Counted from the stretch's first letter, positions 46,295-57,792 are shown. The stretch is 64,000 nucleotides of DNA from Astrocystis sublimbata (GCA_022453515.1 JAJNNY010000085.1:60764-124763); one strand, 5' to 3'. The notes: generated by a model from the letters alone, not told the origin. Numbers and translations are program-made.

Positions 46295-48256
46295 CTAGTG
46301 TCCATTCGTAAGCGGAGAACCCTCACCCTCATGTGGTGCGGCAAGGACAGAGAACTGGCCACCGGCGCCGGCCCATGTTATCTTGCGTGTCCGGATCGCC
46401 GAGTTGTCGATCAGGGTGGGGACCTCGATGTCGTCGGTGGTGCCCTGACCAGTCTGGTAGTTGGCTGAAAAGCCCCATGAGTGCACCCGACCAGCCGGGT
46501 CGATGGCGAAGCTGGTATCCACACCCGCCGCGACGAAAGCAGCGTGTACATCTGTTCGCGTGTTAGAATTAAACATCGTCAAGGTAGTCTCTGCAGAATT
46601 GAACGGAATCGACTTACCACCAGCAGCAGTGGGCTTCATGAGAATACGAGGCTTGTTGTTCTCGTCGAACATGGCATTGTCCTCATTGTACAAGTTGGCA
46701 GGCTGGCCGACCTGGTGGCCATCTACACGACCCCAAGTCAGGAGCTTTCCGTTCGCGTCGCGGGCAACCGAGTGGTGTTCACCGCCGGCAATCTGCTCTA
46801 TATCTATCTCCTTGAGCGACTCAACAAGCTTGGGCTGGAGAACCATGGCATCGTCCTTGCCGGTGTCGTCGTAGTGACCGGTCTGCGAGTAGTTGTTCAA
46901 ACCCCACGACCAAACACGGCCTTGGTTGTCCTTGTAGAAACTGTGGTAAGAACCGGCAGCAATGTCGGTCGCGTAGTGTCTCTTGCCGAACATGCCGCAA
47001 GGCTGGGGCTGCAGCGTAGCCGAGGGGCCACTGTGACGCGTGATTGGCTTCCGGCCCAGTTGGAACTGACCTCCGCTGCCCCAGGTCCAGACCTTGCCTT
47101 GGACGTCGATGGCTATGACGTGGTTAGAACCACAGACGATGTCGGTAATGTCTTGTAAAGGTGCGATCAGCATGGGAGCAGGCTGCACTCGAATGCCCTC
47201 GGCGAAACCGATGATGCCATCTGCGCCACGGAATGTGCCCCAACCGAAGACGAAGCCGTCGGTTGTGAGAATGAAGGAAGCAGAATCAGTGGCAACAACC
47301 TTGCAGATAATGTCGTCCGCCAGGAGCTGACCATTGTCAATTTTGGTGGGTGTGCTTTCAAGGGGATTGACGCCTGTGTCATCGTCGTCCTCATCGTCGG
47401 ATTCCTCGGCGTCGACGTCGCGCACGCCGCCGGCCCAGGTGGTATCGCGACCGAGAGCCTTGTCGTCATTGACACCCCAGGTAAGAACTCGGTTGTCCTT
47501 GGTGAGAGCGATGGCGTGCATGCCTCCGCAGGCGATATCAACAACACCCACCTTTTGGGCATCGAGGTTGTGATTTATACGGGGTCGCTTGACATCGATC
47601 GGCTTCTTGCCTTCGTATTTCTTGCTGCCCAAGCCAAGCTCGCCTGAGCTGCCTTCTCCGAATACAAAGATGTCAAGGACGGCGGTGGGGACGGAGTTCT
47701 CAACCACGTTTCTCTTCCGCCGGCGGAGGACAACCTGCTTGCGCCAGCCAGCAGGGGCCTCTTCCTTCTTGGGGGCGACTGCACGAGCCTTCTTTCTAGG
47801 TCTAGGTTCCTCCACGGCGCTGCCGGCATCAGAAGCCTCATCCTCGTCCTCGTCTTCGTCGTCGTCGTCACGAGACCGCTTGCCATTAGCATTCTTCACG
47901 GGCTTCTTCTCGACGGGAGCTTTCTTTGCAGCGGCGGCCTTCTTTGCAGCGGCGGCCTTCTTTGTAGCGGCAGCCTTTGTCTTGGTCGCGGCGGCCTTGG
48001 CCTTGGCAGCAGCAGGGGCGGGCTTCTTAGTCTCGACGGCGGCGGCAGCCTTTGTAGCCTTGGCCGTCGCCTTGGGTGCCTTGGAGGGTGCAGGTGCAGC
48101 CTTGGGAGCAGCTTTGGGGGCGGCTTTGGGGGCAGCTTTGGGAGCAGCTTTGGCTGTGTCCTTCGCAGCATCGGTTTTCGAGGCTCGGGGGGCCTTAGAG
48201 GGAGCCTTCGCGGCCGCCTCGGCAGAAGCAGCAGGCTTCTTGGCCCTTGGCGCCAT
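46295..48256 (-). CDS. RCC1-family Ran guanine-nucleotide exchange factor with H1-like tail
   Basis: Seven-bladed propeller protein of the RCC1/Pim1/Prp20 type, the chromatin-bound exchange factor that loads Ran with GTP in the nucleus. The open frame is 653 codons, but a frame-neutral 66-nt intron at 46552..46617 (GTAAGT donor, TTCTAACA branch, ACAG acceptor) is very likely, giving 631 residues. Propeller repeats show the usual blocks: DIFVFGEGSSGELGLG, DIACGGMHAIALTKDNRVLTWGVND, DIVCGSNHVIAIDVQGKVWTWGSGGQFQLG, DIAAGSYHSFYKDNQGRVWSWGLNNYSQTG, QIAGGEHHSVARDANGKLLTWG and GVDTSFAIDPAGRVHSWG. The first 115 residues are rich in A, K and P with four tandem APKA units, like a histone H1 tail, followed by an acidic run and RPRKKARAV. 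The basic tail probably aids chromatin binding. Confidence 0.92.
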   Translation of the reverse strand: MAPRAKKPAASAEAAAKAPSKAPRASKTDAAKDTAKAAPKAAPKAAPKAAPKAAPAPSKAPKATAKATKAAAAVETKKPAPAAAKAKAAATKTKAAATKKAAAAKKAAAAKKAPVEKKPVKNANGKRSRDDDDEDEDEDEASDAGSAVEEPRPRKKARAVAPKKEEAPAGWRKQVVLRRRKRNVVENSVPTAVLDIFVFGEGSSGELGLGSKKYEGKKPIDVKRPRINHNLDAQKVGVVDIACGGMHAIALTKDNRVLTWGVNDDKALGRDTTWAGGVRDVDAEESDDEDDDDTGVNPLESTPTKIDNGQLLADDIICKVVATDSASFILTTDGFVFGWGTFRGADGIIGFAEGIRVQPAPMLIAPLQDITDIVCGSNHVIAIDVQGKVWTWGSGGQFQLGRKPITRHSGPSATLQPQPCGMFGKRHYATDIAAGSYHSFYKDNQGRVWSWGLNNYSQTGHYDDTGKDDAMVLQPKLVESLKEIDIEQIAGGEHHSVARDANGKLLTWGRVDGHQVGQPANLYNEDNAMFDENNKPRILMKPTAAGGKSIPFNSAETTLTMFNSNTRTDVHAAFVAAGVDTSFAIDPAGRVHSWGFSANYQTGQGTTDDIEVPTLIDNSAIRTRKITWAGAGGQFSVLAAPHEGEGSPLTNGH

Positions 48257-49668
48257 GGTGTCTGTTCTGCGCGAGGGCGAAGATGGGGGATTGAGGTAAT
48301 GGATGAGGGGGTGGAAAGTGGGCGAGGTCGCTAAGTGTTAGGTACGAACGGACTGCGAGGCAGTCGGTCAGATGGAGGTGGGAATCGCACAGGAATCCGA
48401 GGCGCGAGTTGGTGGCCTGACGAACTGGTGAGCTGACGGTGGTTTATGTATGGCTCGATTTTGGATTGGGCGCAATTGTTGGTGTATTCTGTGGGATTCG
48501 GGAAGCGCGCAAGCTCAAGTGCGAAGACACTTCACAATAACAAGTGTTCACAATACAAACAAGGTCAAGGACGTCGGGGATCGCCTTTGTTGATGTTTGC
48601 AGAGCAGAGTGGTGGGAGAAAGAATGAAAAATGGGCGGAAGGACGGGTGAGAAAAAGACGCGGCGCGTTGTGTGGATTGTTGGTGTGTACAGCTTATTTT
48701 TCCCAGGCGTCCACGGCCCTATACGGTATACCCAGCGCTGCACCTGCAGCTGCAGCTGCGATAAGAGCGAGAGCCGGGATCAGCTGTCTTGGGTTGGCTG
48801 CCTGTATCCCGATACCCCGCTATCGCACCTAATCTGCGCCGTGATAGCAGGTACTCGCTACCTGACCGAGCCTGACATCGCACTCTATTCGGTGGAACTC
48901 GGGCAGTACCAAGGCTCAGTCAGCACGCCAACACCTATTGGAACAACGCTCAAGGACAGAACGATCCGATGAGCTAATCATAGCAGCTACGCCCCACAAG
49001 AGCTTTGCAGCATGCGCCGAATCAGGACGCGTCGAGCGCCCACACGACGGGAGCTTTAGGCTCCCTGCCGAACTCGCCGCCATCCTTCCCATCCTCACCT
49101 CTACCGACTCGTACGTCGCCAACGTGCAGCGCAACGCCTGACCTAGCTTGTACGCCAACACTTTACGTGCCACAGGCCGTAAGGTATCTACCTACTGCGG
49201 TTGTTGTTATACAAGTCACCCCAGCATGCGTTTCAGGTCGCACCTCGGCCAATGGTTTTCTTACCACCGAGATGAGTGTGGATAGTGGTCACAAATCATT
49301 TCGCTCGTGGAACCATAGCTGAGGTTGTGTTGAGTGATTGATCATACAAGTCAGTGGTTGAAGAATCATTCACGCGCGACAGCTGCAAAGTCACTTCGCA
49401 AGTGGTGTTGAGGACGCACACAGACTTAGTGATAAACGAGTTTCAAATCTGCCCTTTCGTAAGTAGGGCACGATATCGTGGTATCTCAAACGCCAGACCA
49501 ACCACCCATGCCCAGCTCGATTCATGCCATGCCTTCCGAAGAACCAACTCATTCTCTCAAACGCCAACCTTATGCCTAGGACCGATCCCATGAAATGTAG
49601 TAGTACATCCGCTTCTTTCAGCTTTCCATCCCCATCCCCATCCTCATCCCAAATTTCCCCCGTCCTGC
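48257..49668. other. Intergenic region, no supported gene
   Basis: Promoter side of the RCC1 gene and 3' flank of the CxC-repeat gene. Frames such as 48446-48832 have no domain or splice support. Confidence 0.45.
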
Positions 49669-50098
49669 TCACTTGCTAGTCGTAAAGTCGATCTCATTCG
49701 GGTAAGCGTCGCCTCCGGCAGCAGCCCGCTCACAGGTGCATGAGCTGGCCGGGCGGGCTCCGCATTCGCAGGTGTTGCCGGCAGCGGGCTCCACGTTCTC
49801 CTTGGCCGCGTTCTCGCACGTGCACTGTCCGGCAGGGCGGGCGCGGCATGAGCAGCGCGCACCGCTCAGGATGTTCTCAGTTGCCGCCTTCTGGCAGGTG
49901 CAGTGCAGCGCTGACTGCTTGCCGCAGGAACAGGTGGCTTGCTTGGCTACAGGACGGGGTGTGTTAGTTACGGAAATACATACGTAAAACGGAATATTGA
50001 GGGTGCCGGTTTTGGTGAGATGACTTACCACAGATGCACTCGTTGCCCGACTTTCTGCCGCAGCAGGTGGGAGTGGCCTGGGTGACTTGAGTTGCCAT
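49669..50098 (-). CDS. Small CxC-repeat, metallothionein-like protein (115 aa)
   Basis: Exons 50029..50098 and 49669..49946 give 115 residues beginning MATQVTQATPTCCGRKSG. The intronless reading that starts at 50145 would run through the GTAAGT donor and lose the cysteine pattern, so I prefer the spliced model. Sixteen cysteines are mostly in CxC pairs. Three units have the exact spacing C-x-C-x7-C-x-C: CSCGKQSALHCTC, CSCRARPAGQCTC and CECGARPASSCTC, separated by EN/AA-rich linkers. No signal peptide. CxC clusters are typical of metal-thiolate binding, so a role in copper or zinc buffering is inferred, but the protein does not match a classic fungal metallothionein and may be a separate conserved fungal family. 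Confidence 0.8.
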
Positions 50099-50273
50099 TG
50101 TGAGTGTGGTGTAAGTGAGCCTGGGCTGCGTGACTGAAGATGCAATGGATTGGTCGAGTGAAAGTTGTCTGAGAAGACGGAAATGACTTGTACTCGTGGG
50201 AATAGGTGAGTTCTTGTGGGTTGAGATAGAGAACTAGAATTCAGAATACTCCCACAGCTGGAGAATGAGCCGT

Positions 50274-50283
50274 CTTATATACA
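50274..50283 (-). promoter_or_regulatory. TATA box of CxC-repeat gene
   Basis: On the minus strand GTATATAAGA lies about 180 bp before the start codon at 50098. Stress-regulated fungal genes often have such a TATA box; no metal-response element could be identified. Confidence 0.4.
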
Positions 50284-51002
50284 AATCTCCAGCTGTCTAG
50301 AACATCGCGATTCCAGAGACCAAAATCCAATGAATTGCTGGGTGACATCATGCGAGATGGTCATCACCTGTTCTCTGATTGGCCGCTGCTCAGTATCACA
50401 AATTTCAACCAATCATAGCGCATGTGATGACCTTTCTGGCCAGCACGAGAGGCCATGCCTGCCTGCCGGAGGACGCCTCAGACCGCCTCAGCCCGCTGTA
50501 CCCCTGCTTTTTACCCCAGATTTTCGTTTTCCGCCTGCAAGCCATGTAGGTAGGGCATGCAGGCACACAGGGTCTTAGGTCCGGGAGGTAGGAGCGTCTA
50601 CAACAGGAAGGCACGGTGTAACCTGGATTTCTATGCACTTAAGCTTACAGGCACACCCTAGCCCCCGGCCACACAGTAGATTCTCTCCCAATACAACCAC
50701 CTTTCTGATCGACCCGTCTATCGCCGGGCTTGTTCCTGGAATAATTTGCTTTAATCGCCTTCACGTTAACCCTGTTCCATTACAGACTATTTTAACGTTA
50801 TACGCTCTCTGCATCTTATGGAACGCTCGCACTCCCGAGGCACCCTTTCAATATAACATCGCCACATGGCCATGATGTTCTGCTGCTGTTGTTGCGCGAG
50901 TATTGACATGAGACTGGAAGATGAGGGTTAGGTAATCGCTGAGCTAGATATGTCACAAGCCGATGATTTATCCGCGGGCTCGTTGTATTTACATCTCCAA
51001 AA
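50284..51002. other. Intergenic region, no supported gene
   Basis: Upstream of the CxC-repeat gene and 3' of the arabinanase gene. No coding or RNA signal recognised. Confidence 0.45.
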
Positions 51003-52126
51003 CTAAACAACAGGCCAACCGCTCGAGAAGTCAATAGTATTCCAACCAAATCGCTTGTCGCCATCTCCAAACCCGATCGTTTTGTCCACATAATGGTAAT
51101 ACAGTATCTACAAACAGCCAAAGTCAGCACACCACATCTCCAACTCCAGGGTTTTACCACAGAGGAACTTACCGGCCCATGCGTCGGATCCTGATAAACA
51201 CCCTGCCCACCCGGTCCATAAACATTACCATGCGACTCCAAAACCACCGTGCCGCCCCCATTCGTGCAAGCCACACCATTCTTATCCACGAAGCCCTCCG
51301 TCGGCGAAGCCGAGCGGCACGCCATGATCTTATACTCAGCCCCCGCCGGCGGCATGTTCCGGTCATACCCGCAGCACTTGCCCTTGCTATAGAACAAATA
51401 GTAGAAGTCTCCATTCTTGAACACAAACGCGCCTTCGACTTCCGTGGTCGCCGGATCAAAAGCGACCTGCCGCGAACTGGCGCCGCTAACGAGCGTGAGG
51501 GGCGCGCCTTTCATCTCAGCTTGGTAGATATCTTTCCAGAAAGAACCCCAGGTTAGGAAGTTCCTGCCGTCGGCGCTGATTAGGTTCGCGTCGATGGCGT
51601 TGTACGGCTTGCTGGAGTCCGACTTGACCCCGGTGGCGCCGTGGTCCGTCCACGAGCCGACGTCGAGCGACGGCGAGGTCGCGACGCCGATGGCGGAGTT
51701 TTGGGACCCGAATTCGCTGACGGAGTAGTAGAGGTAGTAGGTGTCGCCGACGAGGCTGACGTCGGGCGCCTGTCAGCAGGTATCTTGTGTTAGCCAAGAG
51801 CATGTTGTCCGCTTTTCCATTGTCTCCCAAGCAATATCAGTATTTACACATCGACATACCCAGAGATCCTGATTACCAGGCAGATTGATGGACGAGCCAG
51901 ACGGCAGCGCCGCACCCTTGTACGTCCACGGCCCCGAGATGTCGGGCGCCGAATGCACGGCGACCCTGCCGCCCGTCGAGAAGCGGAAGTACGTCCCGTC
52001 GGCGCGCCGCACGATGCTCGGGTCGTGGGCGTTGGTGCAGGTTCCCGAGCACGCCTGCGGGTTCGCGTACCCGAGCGCGCGGCCGAGCAGGGGTACCAGG
52101 CCCAGCGCCACGGCACGGAGCGTCAT
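51003..52126 (-). CDS. Secreted GH43 endo-1,5-alpha-L-arabinanase
   Basis: Glycoside hydrolase family 43 enzyme that cleaves the alpha-1,5 backbone of arabinan in plant pectin; acts outside the cell. Exons from the start 51860..52126, 51173..51769 and 51003..51107, all phase 0, give 322 residues, normal for fungal endo-arabinanases. Signal peptide [21 protein letters not shown]. The three catalytic acids of the five-bladed propeller are all present: D35 in NAHDPSIV (general base), D149 in YNAIDANLI (pKa modulator) and E201 in TEVEGAFVF (general acid). The last exon supplies [21 protein letters not shown], the metal/histidine side of the active-site cavity. The frame read past 51173 lacks this end, which fixes the intron. 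It implies a plant-associated or saprotrophic life style. Confidence 0.93.
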
Positions 52127-54321
52127 TGTCGTGATCGTGGTGTGTATGTGATCTACTGTCTTATTCGCCCGGTAGTGCCTGTCCGACGATCGACCGCCTG
52201 TCGCAATAACAGAATAAATAGAACATGGCTATTACTCCCGTCTCCGGCATGCTGTCGACTTTATATTGCCCATCAGGAGATTGTATGTTCCTGCCCTGTT
52301 CTTGATTTGGTAGGCGCCGCCTTCCGTTGCGAAGCATTGCCCGATCCGGTAATTAGCCCCTGCGGCTCGGACGGTGATTGGAGGAACCGATCGTAATAGT
52401 TCGGCCGTGGGGGCTAACGTGGTTTCAATCGTGCATGATGCATGAGGACGTGCGTAAGAACGTAAGTGCTCGAGTGGTGCGCTCTTGTTTTTCTTTTTCT
52501 TTTTTATGGATTCATTGACGGCATTCCCGTTGAGCGCGGTTTCGTCGATTCTGAAAATTGGTGTCGGTGCTTGTCATCGTCATCATAGCTATCCTGTCGA
52601 GCTTGTCTGCGATGTATTGGTCAGTAAGTAGGTACAAGTCGGTGGGCCTGTGGGAAATAGTGTACGGAATTGCTTGGCTTCATCGAAGCCAAGTGGCCGA
52701 ATGAGAACTCACTCGTACATGGCCGAGATGGCGTACGGACTGTCATGAGGGAACTGCTGCGATAGCAGATGACGGTATCTTGTGATGATGTGTGCGCGGA
52801 ACAATCAGGCAAGTCGAGCAGTCAGGTCGAGTGTTTCGAGTTAACAGGATCGTCGTAAGGGTCATGGATGGGGTGTTTATCTCGATTGCCGAGCCACCAA
52901 GGCCACATCTGTACGACCTGAGGTCCTGGCATCCTGGCATGATGGGCCGCAAGCGCGCGTAACACTGGGGTCTTGGGGGCCGGCTGCTGGCCAATCGACG
53001 ACCAACAAGGTTGGACAAAGGTAGTTTGGTGGGATCGACTGTTATTTGGTAACTGAGTGGCCATTCCTCGATTGTCGATCGAGAGGTTGTCTTGTTTTCC
53101 GCAAATTGACATGTTGCATATGTCGCTGGTGGAGTGCTATTGGCGATCGCAGGCCTGGCGGTGGTGTTGGTCGGAGTTGGACGACTTTCAATTTCGAGAT
53201 TGCGGATAAGAATGAGTTCTTGAAGGATGTGGAGAGGGATAGATTGGGCTCGCAAGAGGACGCCATCCTGGTGATGTTTGGTGTCAGTGTGGTCGATGGT
53301 GTCGAGGTCCGAATGGAGTCGTCTGGGCGAGACCGCTCCTCTGGGCTACTGACGGGATTTCGGAGAGGGACACAAAGTCCAGTTCTGAGGCTAGATAGTC
53401 TGCTCGAAGATAGCCAATGTATGGATCTGTGTCTGTGTGTGTGTGTGGCAAATTTCGCTCATCGATGGTGGCGTGTCGTGCAAGTGTCTGGAGTCTCAGT
53501 TTCTGCTGAACTGTGCGCAGACATATTTTCTCTCATTTGAGGAGGTCAGTACAACTATTACCGCACGAATTGCACTCCCACATGATGGCAATAAATGACC
53601 TTCTCATCGCGATGACGTGGTTATAAGTTGAAGCCCAGACTGCCTTGCTTGTCAGCATAATAGAAAATTATCGGTCCATGGCTCTAGGAGGACAGGGGCC
53701 ACAAGATGTCCCAATGCACTGAGCTTGTAGTACTCTGAGCACGATGGCCTGCTCTGCGATGTCGGCTGCGCTGCGGCATCGGTACTATTCACTACTGAGA
53801 TATGGGACCGGGGCCAAAAGTAGACTGTGTAGCTTTTGTATCTAGGTCTAACGCTCACTGAGTCTGGCACGCTATCGCCGATGCCATTGCAACACTTGTT
53901 CAACGCCAACGAGCCCACTACATCGTGAAGAAATCATCTGTAAATTGCCACGCGTCACGCATTCTACGACACTCCCTATGGCCATGTCTACCCAATCTTA
54001 CGTTCGAAGGGGCCCAAATGGCCTCAGCAAGGTGTGACAAACATGCCCATGTGCCGCCAATTTCTTTCGTTCAACGTCACTGATGTTCTATTACCGTTCT
54101 ACCCTCTCAAGATGCGATAACCTCTATGGCGAGAGGTGTGGCAAGGGAGGACAAGCCCACGAGTATATATGCCCCGTCATGCCCTCAACACATGGTCCCC
54201 CTTAACGCGATGCCACCAAGAATCCGAACAAATCCGACTCCCATCCCTTCGAGACCCCTGCTTGCGCCCGTGCCGCCCAACCCCAAAGTCCCAAGTCGTA
54301 CCCGACCAACCCACTCCCACC
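52127..54321. other. Intergenic region, no supported gene
   Basis: About 2.2 kb with a (TG)n run near 53430. Open frames on both strands at 52743-53255 and 53046-53540 overlap each other and neither has a domain or start context. Confidence 0.45.
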
Positions 54322-54699
54322 ATGGGCGGGAACCAAGAAAGCCGCGTCTCCGAGGTGCGCAACTCGTACGAGAACCTCGAGAACATCATGATCGAGCTGC
54401 GAACCGAATGGCGCATCATGGACCTTGACGACATCAAGAAGCTCCTCGACATGATCTCCAAGCTCATCAGCGTCGCCGACAAGGCGCTGGTGAAGCCGAC
54501 GGACGAGAACGAGAGGTACGAGGTCGAGGCCATGAAGCGCAACATCGAGTCGGCCGAGACCGAAGCCCAGGGCATCTATGGCGAGGCCAAGGCGCTCAAG
54601 GAAGACGAGGCCAGGCGAAAGAAGGAGGAGGAGGAGCTCGAGAGGCGCGTGCGGCCGGGCAATTTGGATAAGATCACGGAAGAGGACGAGGAAGACTGA
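54322..54699 (+). CDS. Small charged coiled-coil protein (125 aa)
   Basis: Intronless. I start at 54322, where CCCACCATGGG is an excellent start context; the frame is open further upstream to 54136 but that part is C-rich and looks like a 5' leader. The protein begins MGGNQESRVSEVRNSYENLE and is almost wholly helical. Heptad-like hydrophobics run through IMIELRTEWRIMDLDDIKKLLDMISKLISV, and the second half is a charged coiled coil (KALKEDEARRKKEEEELERRVR) ending in an acidic EEDEED tail. No family recognised. Glycine at position 2 raises the possibility of N-myristoylation, but the following residues do not fit the consensus well. Confidence 0.65.
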   Translation: MGGNQESRVSEVRNSYENLENIMIELRTEWRIMDLDDIKKLLDMISKLISVADKALVKPTDENERYEVEAMKRNIESAETEAQGIYGEAKALKEDEARRKKEEEELERRVRPGNLDKITEEDEED

Positions 54700-54875
54700 G
54701 ATTACAATTACGTGTTGTGGAGTTTGTGAGAGTTATTGTTACATATTGTGTCAAAGCTGTTCTGGAGATCTTGGTGGCAAGTTGGTGCCCAAGTCCTTCC
54801 ATATCTCCTCAATCGAAGTTTCCTTGGCCGGCAAATTCCACGTTTATTCCCTGTTTATCCTTGGCAAGATAATGT

Positions 54876-57055
54876 TTATGCCAAAGATCTAAACATCTGC
54901 GGCAACTGGCCAGTGATTTTGTCCTGGTCCTGATCCGGAAAGCCAGGATGGAGTGTTCTTGCCCCCAAACGCATGTAAAGGGAAATCGTTATATCACAAC
55001 GGGTATTGTGTCCGTTGCTTCGTAGCTTCCGGTATGCAAACTTTAATAAAAGTGATGTCTCGCCTTCTGACTGCTCAAAAAAGAGACCGAAAGTCCAGCG
55101 GCCCTTCGGCAGGCGTCCGAGGTATAGAAGATCGTAGCAGTCGTTGTAGTATAAACGGCTCGGATCCCGATTGAAGAAGGGGTCGCAGAGAAGTTTCAAT
55201 TCATCGTGTCCAGTCAGTTCTAGCTGGACGGTGGCGCTCGGATGTCCCTTGATAGTCGCGGTTAATTCCCTGTTTATAGCCTTGGGGCTTTGAATCTCAC
55301 ATTTGTATACATAAACAATGCTTCATTGTCCCATATCGTTCCTGAGGCATCGGCAGATCTTCTCTGTAGCATCTGGATTCCAAAGCCAGCACCGCGAGAA
55401 AGGAACTCATCGACAGACGGGGCGTGAGCAACAGCGTATGCAGCTCCTTCGGAGATCCTTGCAGTGCTTGGCTATGTGTTAGTCGCATTTTGTGCATGTT
55501 CAAACAGAGAATAGGGAAGACAACGTACAAACCTGGCGTCCCTAGGGTTTCGAGGAACAGGGGCTCCCTAAGACCGTTGGCGGCGCAACACTCTTTGATC
55601 TTTTGTTGAAGGTAGCGGGATTTCGAGGTGCCTCCTATCAGAATAGTCAGATCACTGAATGAGTACTCACTTGCTGGTAGCTGGGATCTTACCGGCAACC
55701 AGCACACGCGCTTGACAGTCCGAGAGCTCGGCTGCAGTTACAATTCGATCCTCGGCCGTTTTCATGGGGAGTCGGAGGGCCTGTTCGAATGTCTTCAGTA
55801 CCAAAGCAGCTGGCACCATAACACGCTTGTGCTGCCCATCTCTACCCAAGATGTACCAATTGAAATCCCTCGCCCCGTCTGGTTCTGTCAGTCGGTTAAC
55901 GTCGTGTTGGAATGCCTTGTACAAATCATCTCGTTCTAGGGGTGAAAGCGTCCTGCCCAGTTCCACTTCGGTCCTGAGTATCTTCATACAACAATTGGCA
56001 ACGTGAAACTCCCACTTTGTAGACCTAATTTTAGTAAGGCGTATAAATTAGATAGTTTAGAAGCCATACCTGCTCCCCCCCGCCCGCAGCAGCTAACAAT
56101 AGTCAGCGTAGGATACGAAGTTTGGACGAGTTGAACTTGCCTTCTGGTCTGTCCATAAGGAAGAAACTTGCATTATTGCCACCCAACTCTGAGATCTTCA
56201 AAATGCATGAGTTCTATAATAATTACTCTTTCGTCAGCAAGATCTATTGAGTGCACGAGGTTGGGAGAATATACCGAGTTATGGCCTCCGAAATCCAGGA
56301 GAAGTATGATTTCTGCATTCGTATTGCCCGCTTGGTTCCGCAAGTCGCAATCGTCTGTTCGATCATACCAGGCACAGTGTGCTAAAGCCTCGGCCTCGGT
56401 AACGAAGATGATGGAGCTGGGTGCAATATCCCATGCCTGTACAGCTAAATCTCGATACTTCTCCTCGAACTCGAGGGTCCATTGGGATGGAATGGACAAC
56501 GACACAGTTGTTATCTGCCACTTCTTGATTTGGCAGATCTTCTCGGCGCCGTCCCAGATGTCTTTGAGCAATGCGACGATCGCAAGCTCGATCTTATGGC
56601 GAAACTCTTCATCGTATCTGTATTGCATCAAGGGAGTAATGACATCATACTGGGTTAGGAGCTGGTCACTGGCTTTGGCCAAGAGATACATTGCGTACTT
56701 CATGGACACTGGTTGTCGCAGTGTAGAATGTTCTGGCCCCCCCACGTAAGGCGATCCATCATCAAATGGGTAGCATTTGCCTGTGAAATCACCTCTAAGA
56801 GTATGATTACCCTGGGCGACCTTCAGCGACTTGGAACTGACGCAATACTATTTTATTGTAAGCAGTTTCCTTTCAGTGTGTCGCTAGTAGTCGGAGGATA
56901 TGAATGAATAAAACAAATGCATCGAGCGAATTGAACATACCACGGTAGGACGAGTCCCAGTACTCCCCAAATCAATCGCCAAAACACTAAATTTGACGAT
57001 TAATCCCAGCCAAGGACCAAGAATGTGGAATTTCATACGCAGCTTTTAGATCCAT
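54876..57055 (-). CDS. HSPA12-like Hsp70 family ATPase, complete (556 aa)
   Basis: Actin-fold ATPase of the divergent Hsp70/HSPA12 type common in filamentous fungi; cytosolic, role unknown. Exons from the start: 57039..57055, 56941..56986, 56275..56847, 56141..56186, 56070..56092, 55693..56014, 55529..55634, 55301..55466, 54876..55247. They sum to 556 codons with no stop. The model recovers every family landmark: phosphate loop VLAIDLGSTGTRPTV across two tiny exons, ITTVSLSIPSQWT, IIFVTEAEALA, LLLDFGGHNS, AAAGGGEQWEFHVANCC spanning a 23-nt exon, VLVAGGTSKSRYLQQKI, and ISEGAAYAVAHAPSVDEFL. The intron at 56093..56140 begins with GC instead of GT. The exon-4 acceptor (GAG) is weak. There is no classical substrate-binding domain; a C-terminal beta-rich part of about 120 residues replaces it. 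A truncated relative lies 3 kb away. Confidence 0.85.
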
Positions 57056-57792
57056 AGTTCCGATGTCGTAATTTGGAATGGATGCCGACTGTAATGAGGG
57101 GGACTGAAAGAGGGCGAACTGTTGTTGGTATTAACGCAGAGTGGAACGAGGAAGTAAGTTTCTGTGGGCAGAGGGCTTCCAGAGTTGCACCCAGGTGCTT
57201 GTTTGTGTATTGGAAGGCAATTTCACTCTCCAGGAAACTGCAGAAGTCTCAGTAGCTAGCTACCTAGGTTAGCTGTTGTTGACAGACATGTTTGAGTACT
57301 TAGGTACCTACCTAGAAAAAATAGTTGCTTCTGATGAGTTGTTTAAACACTACTAAGGTATCTACTTAACCACCCACATAACTACCTACCAACACAACTA
57401 CCTAGGTACACAAGTTTGAAACGACTTCTAAAGAAGGCACTGATGTATTATGTACACAAGTAGGTGGGTAGGTATGCACAGTTGCAATTTTCGCCCGACA
57501 TTGGGGTTTAAAACCTAACCCTCCTTCTTCCACATTTCAGCCAACACATTCACCACGCATCATCCACCACACATCCACCACACATCCACCACACATCCAC
57601 CACACATCCACCACACATCCAACACACATCCATCCACATTACAGACGCAGACCTCAACATCTCGTTACTTATCCTCAATCAACACTTTCCCTTGTACATA
57701 CATCAGCCAAACATTCTCAAGTCGTTCTGCAATCAAGCCGGTCTTGTTCAGCACCATTTTACAATAACAGGTATCGCGCCAGAGTCGGAACA
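57056..57792. promoter_or_regulatory. Divergent promoter region with CCTAGG tracts and an 11-bp tandem repeat
   Basis: Separates the Hsp70-like gene (-) from the 333-residue unknown (+). It contains many ACCTACCTA/CCTAGG units at 57260-57475 and the minisatellite at 57561-57631. Both promoters must lie here; no confident TATA box. Confidence 0.4.
57561..57631. repeat. 11-bp minisatellite, about six copies
   Basis: The unit CATCCACCACA is repeated in tandem about six times, the last copies slightly altered. It sits about 160 bp before the start of the next gene. Confidence 0.8.

Noticed and set aside
52743..53540. Overlapping frames of 170 and 164 codons on opposite strands
   Set aside because: Neither has a domain and they exclude each other; likely noncoding.
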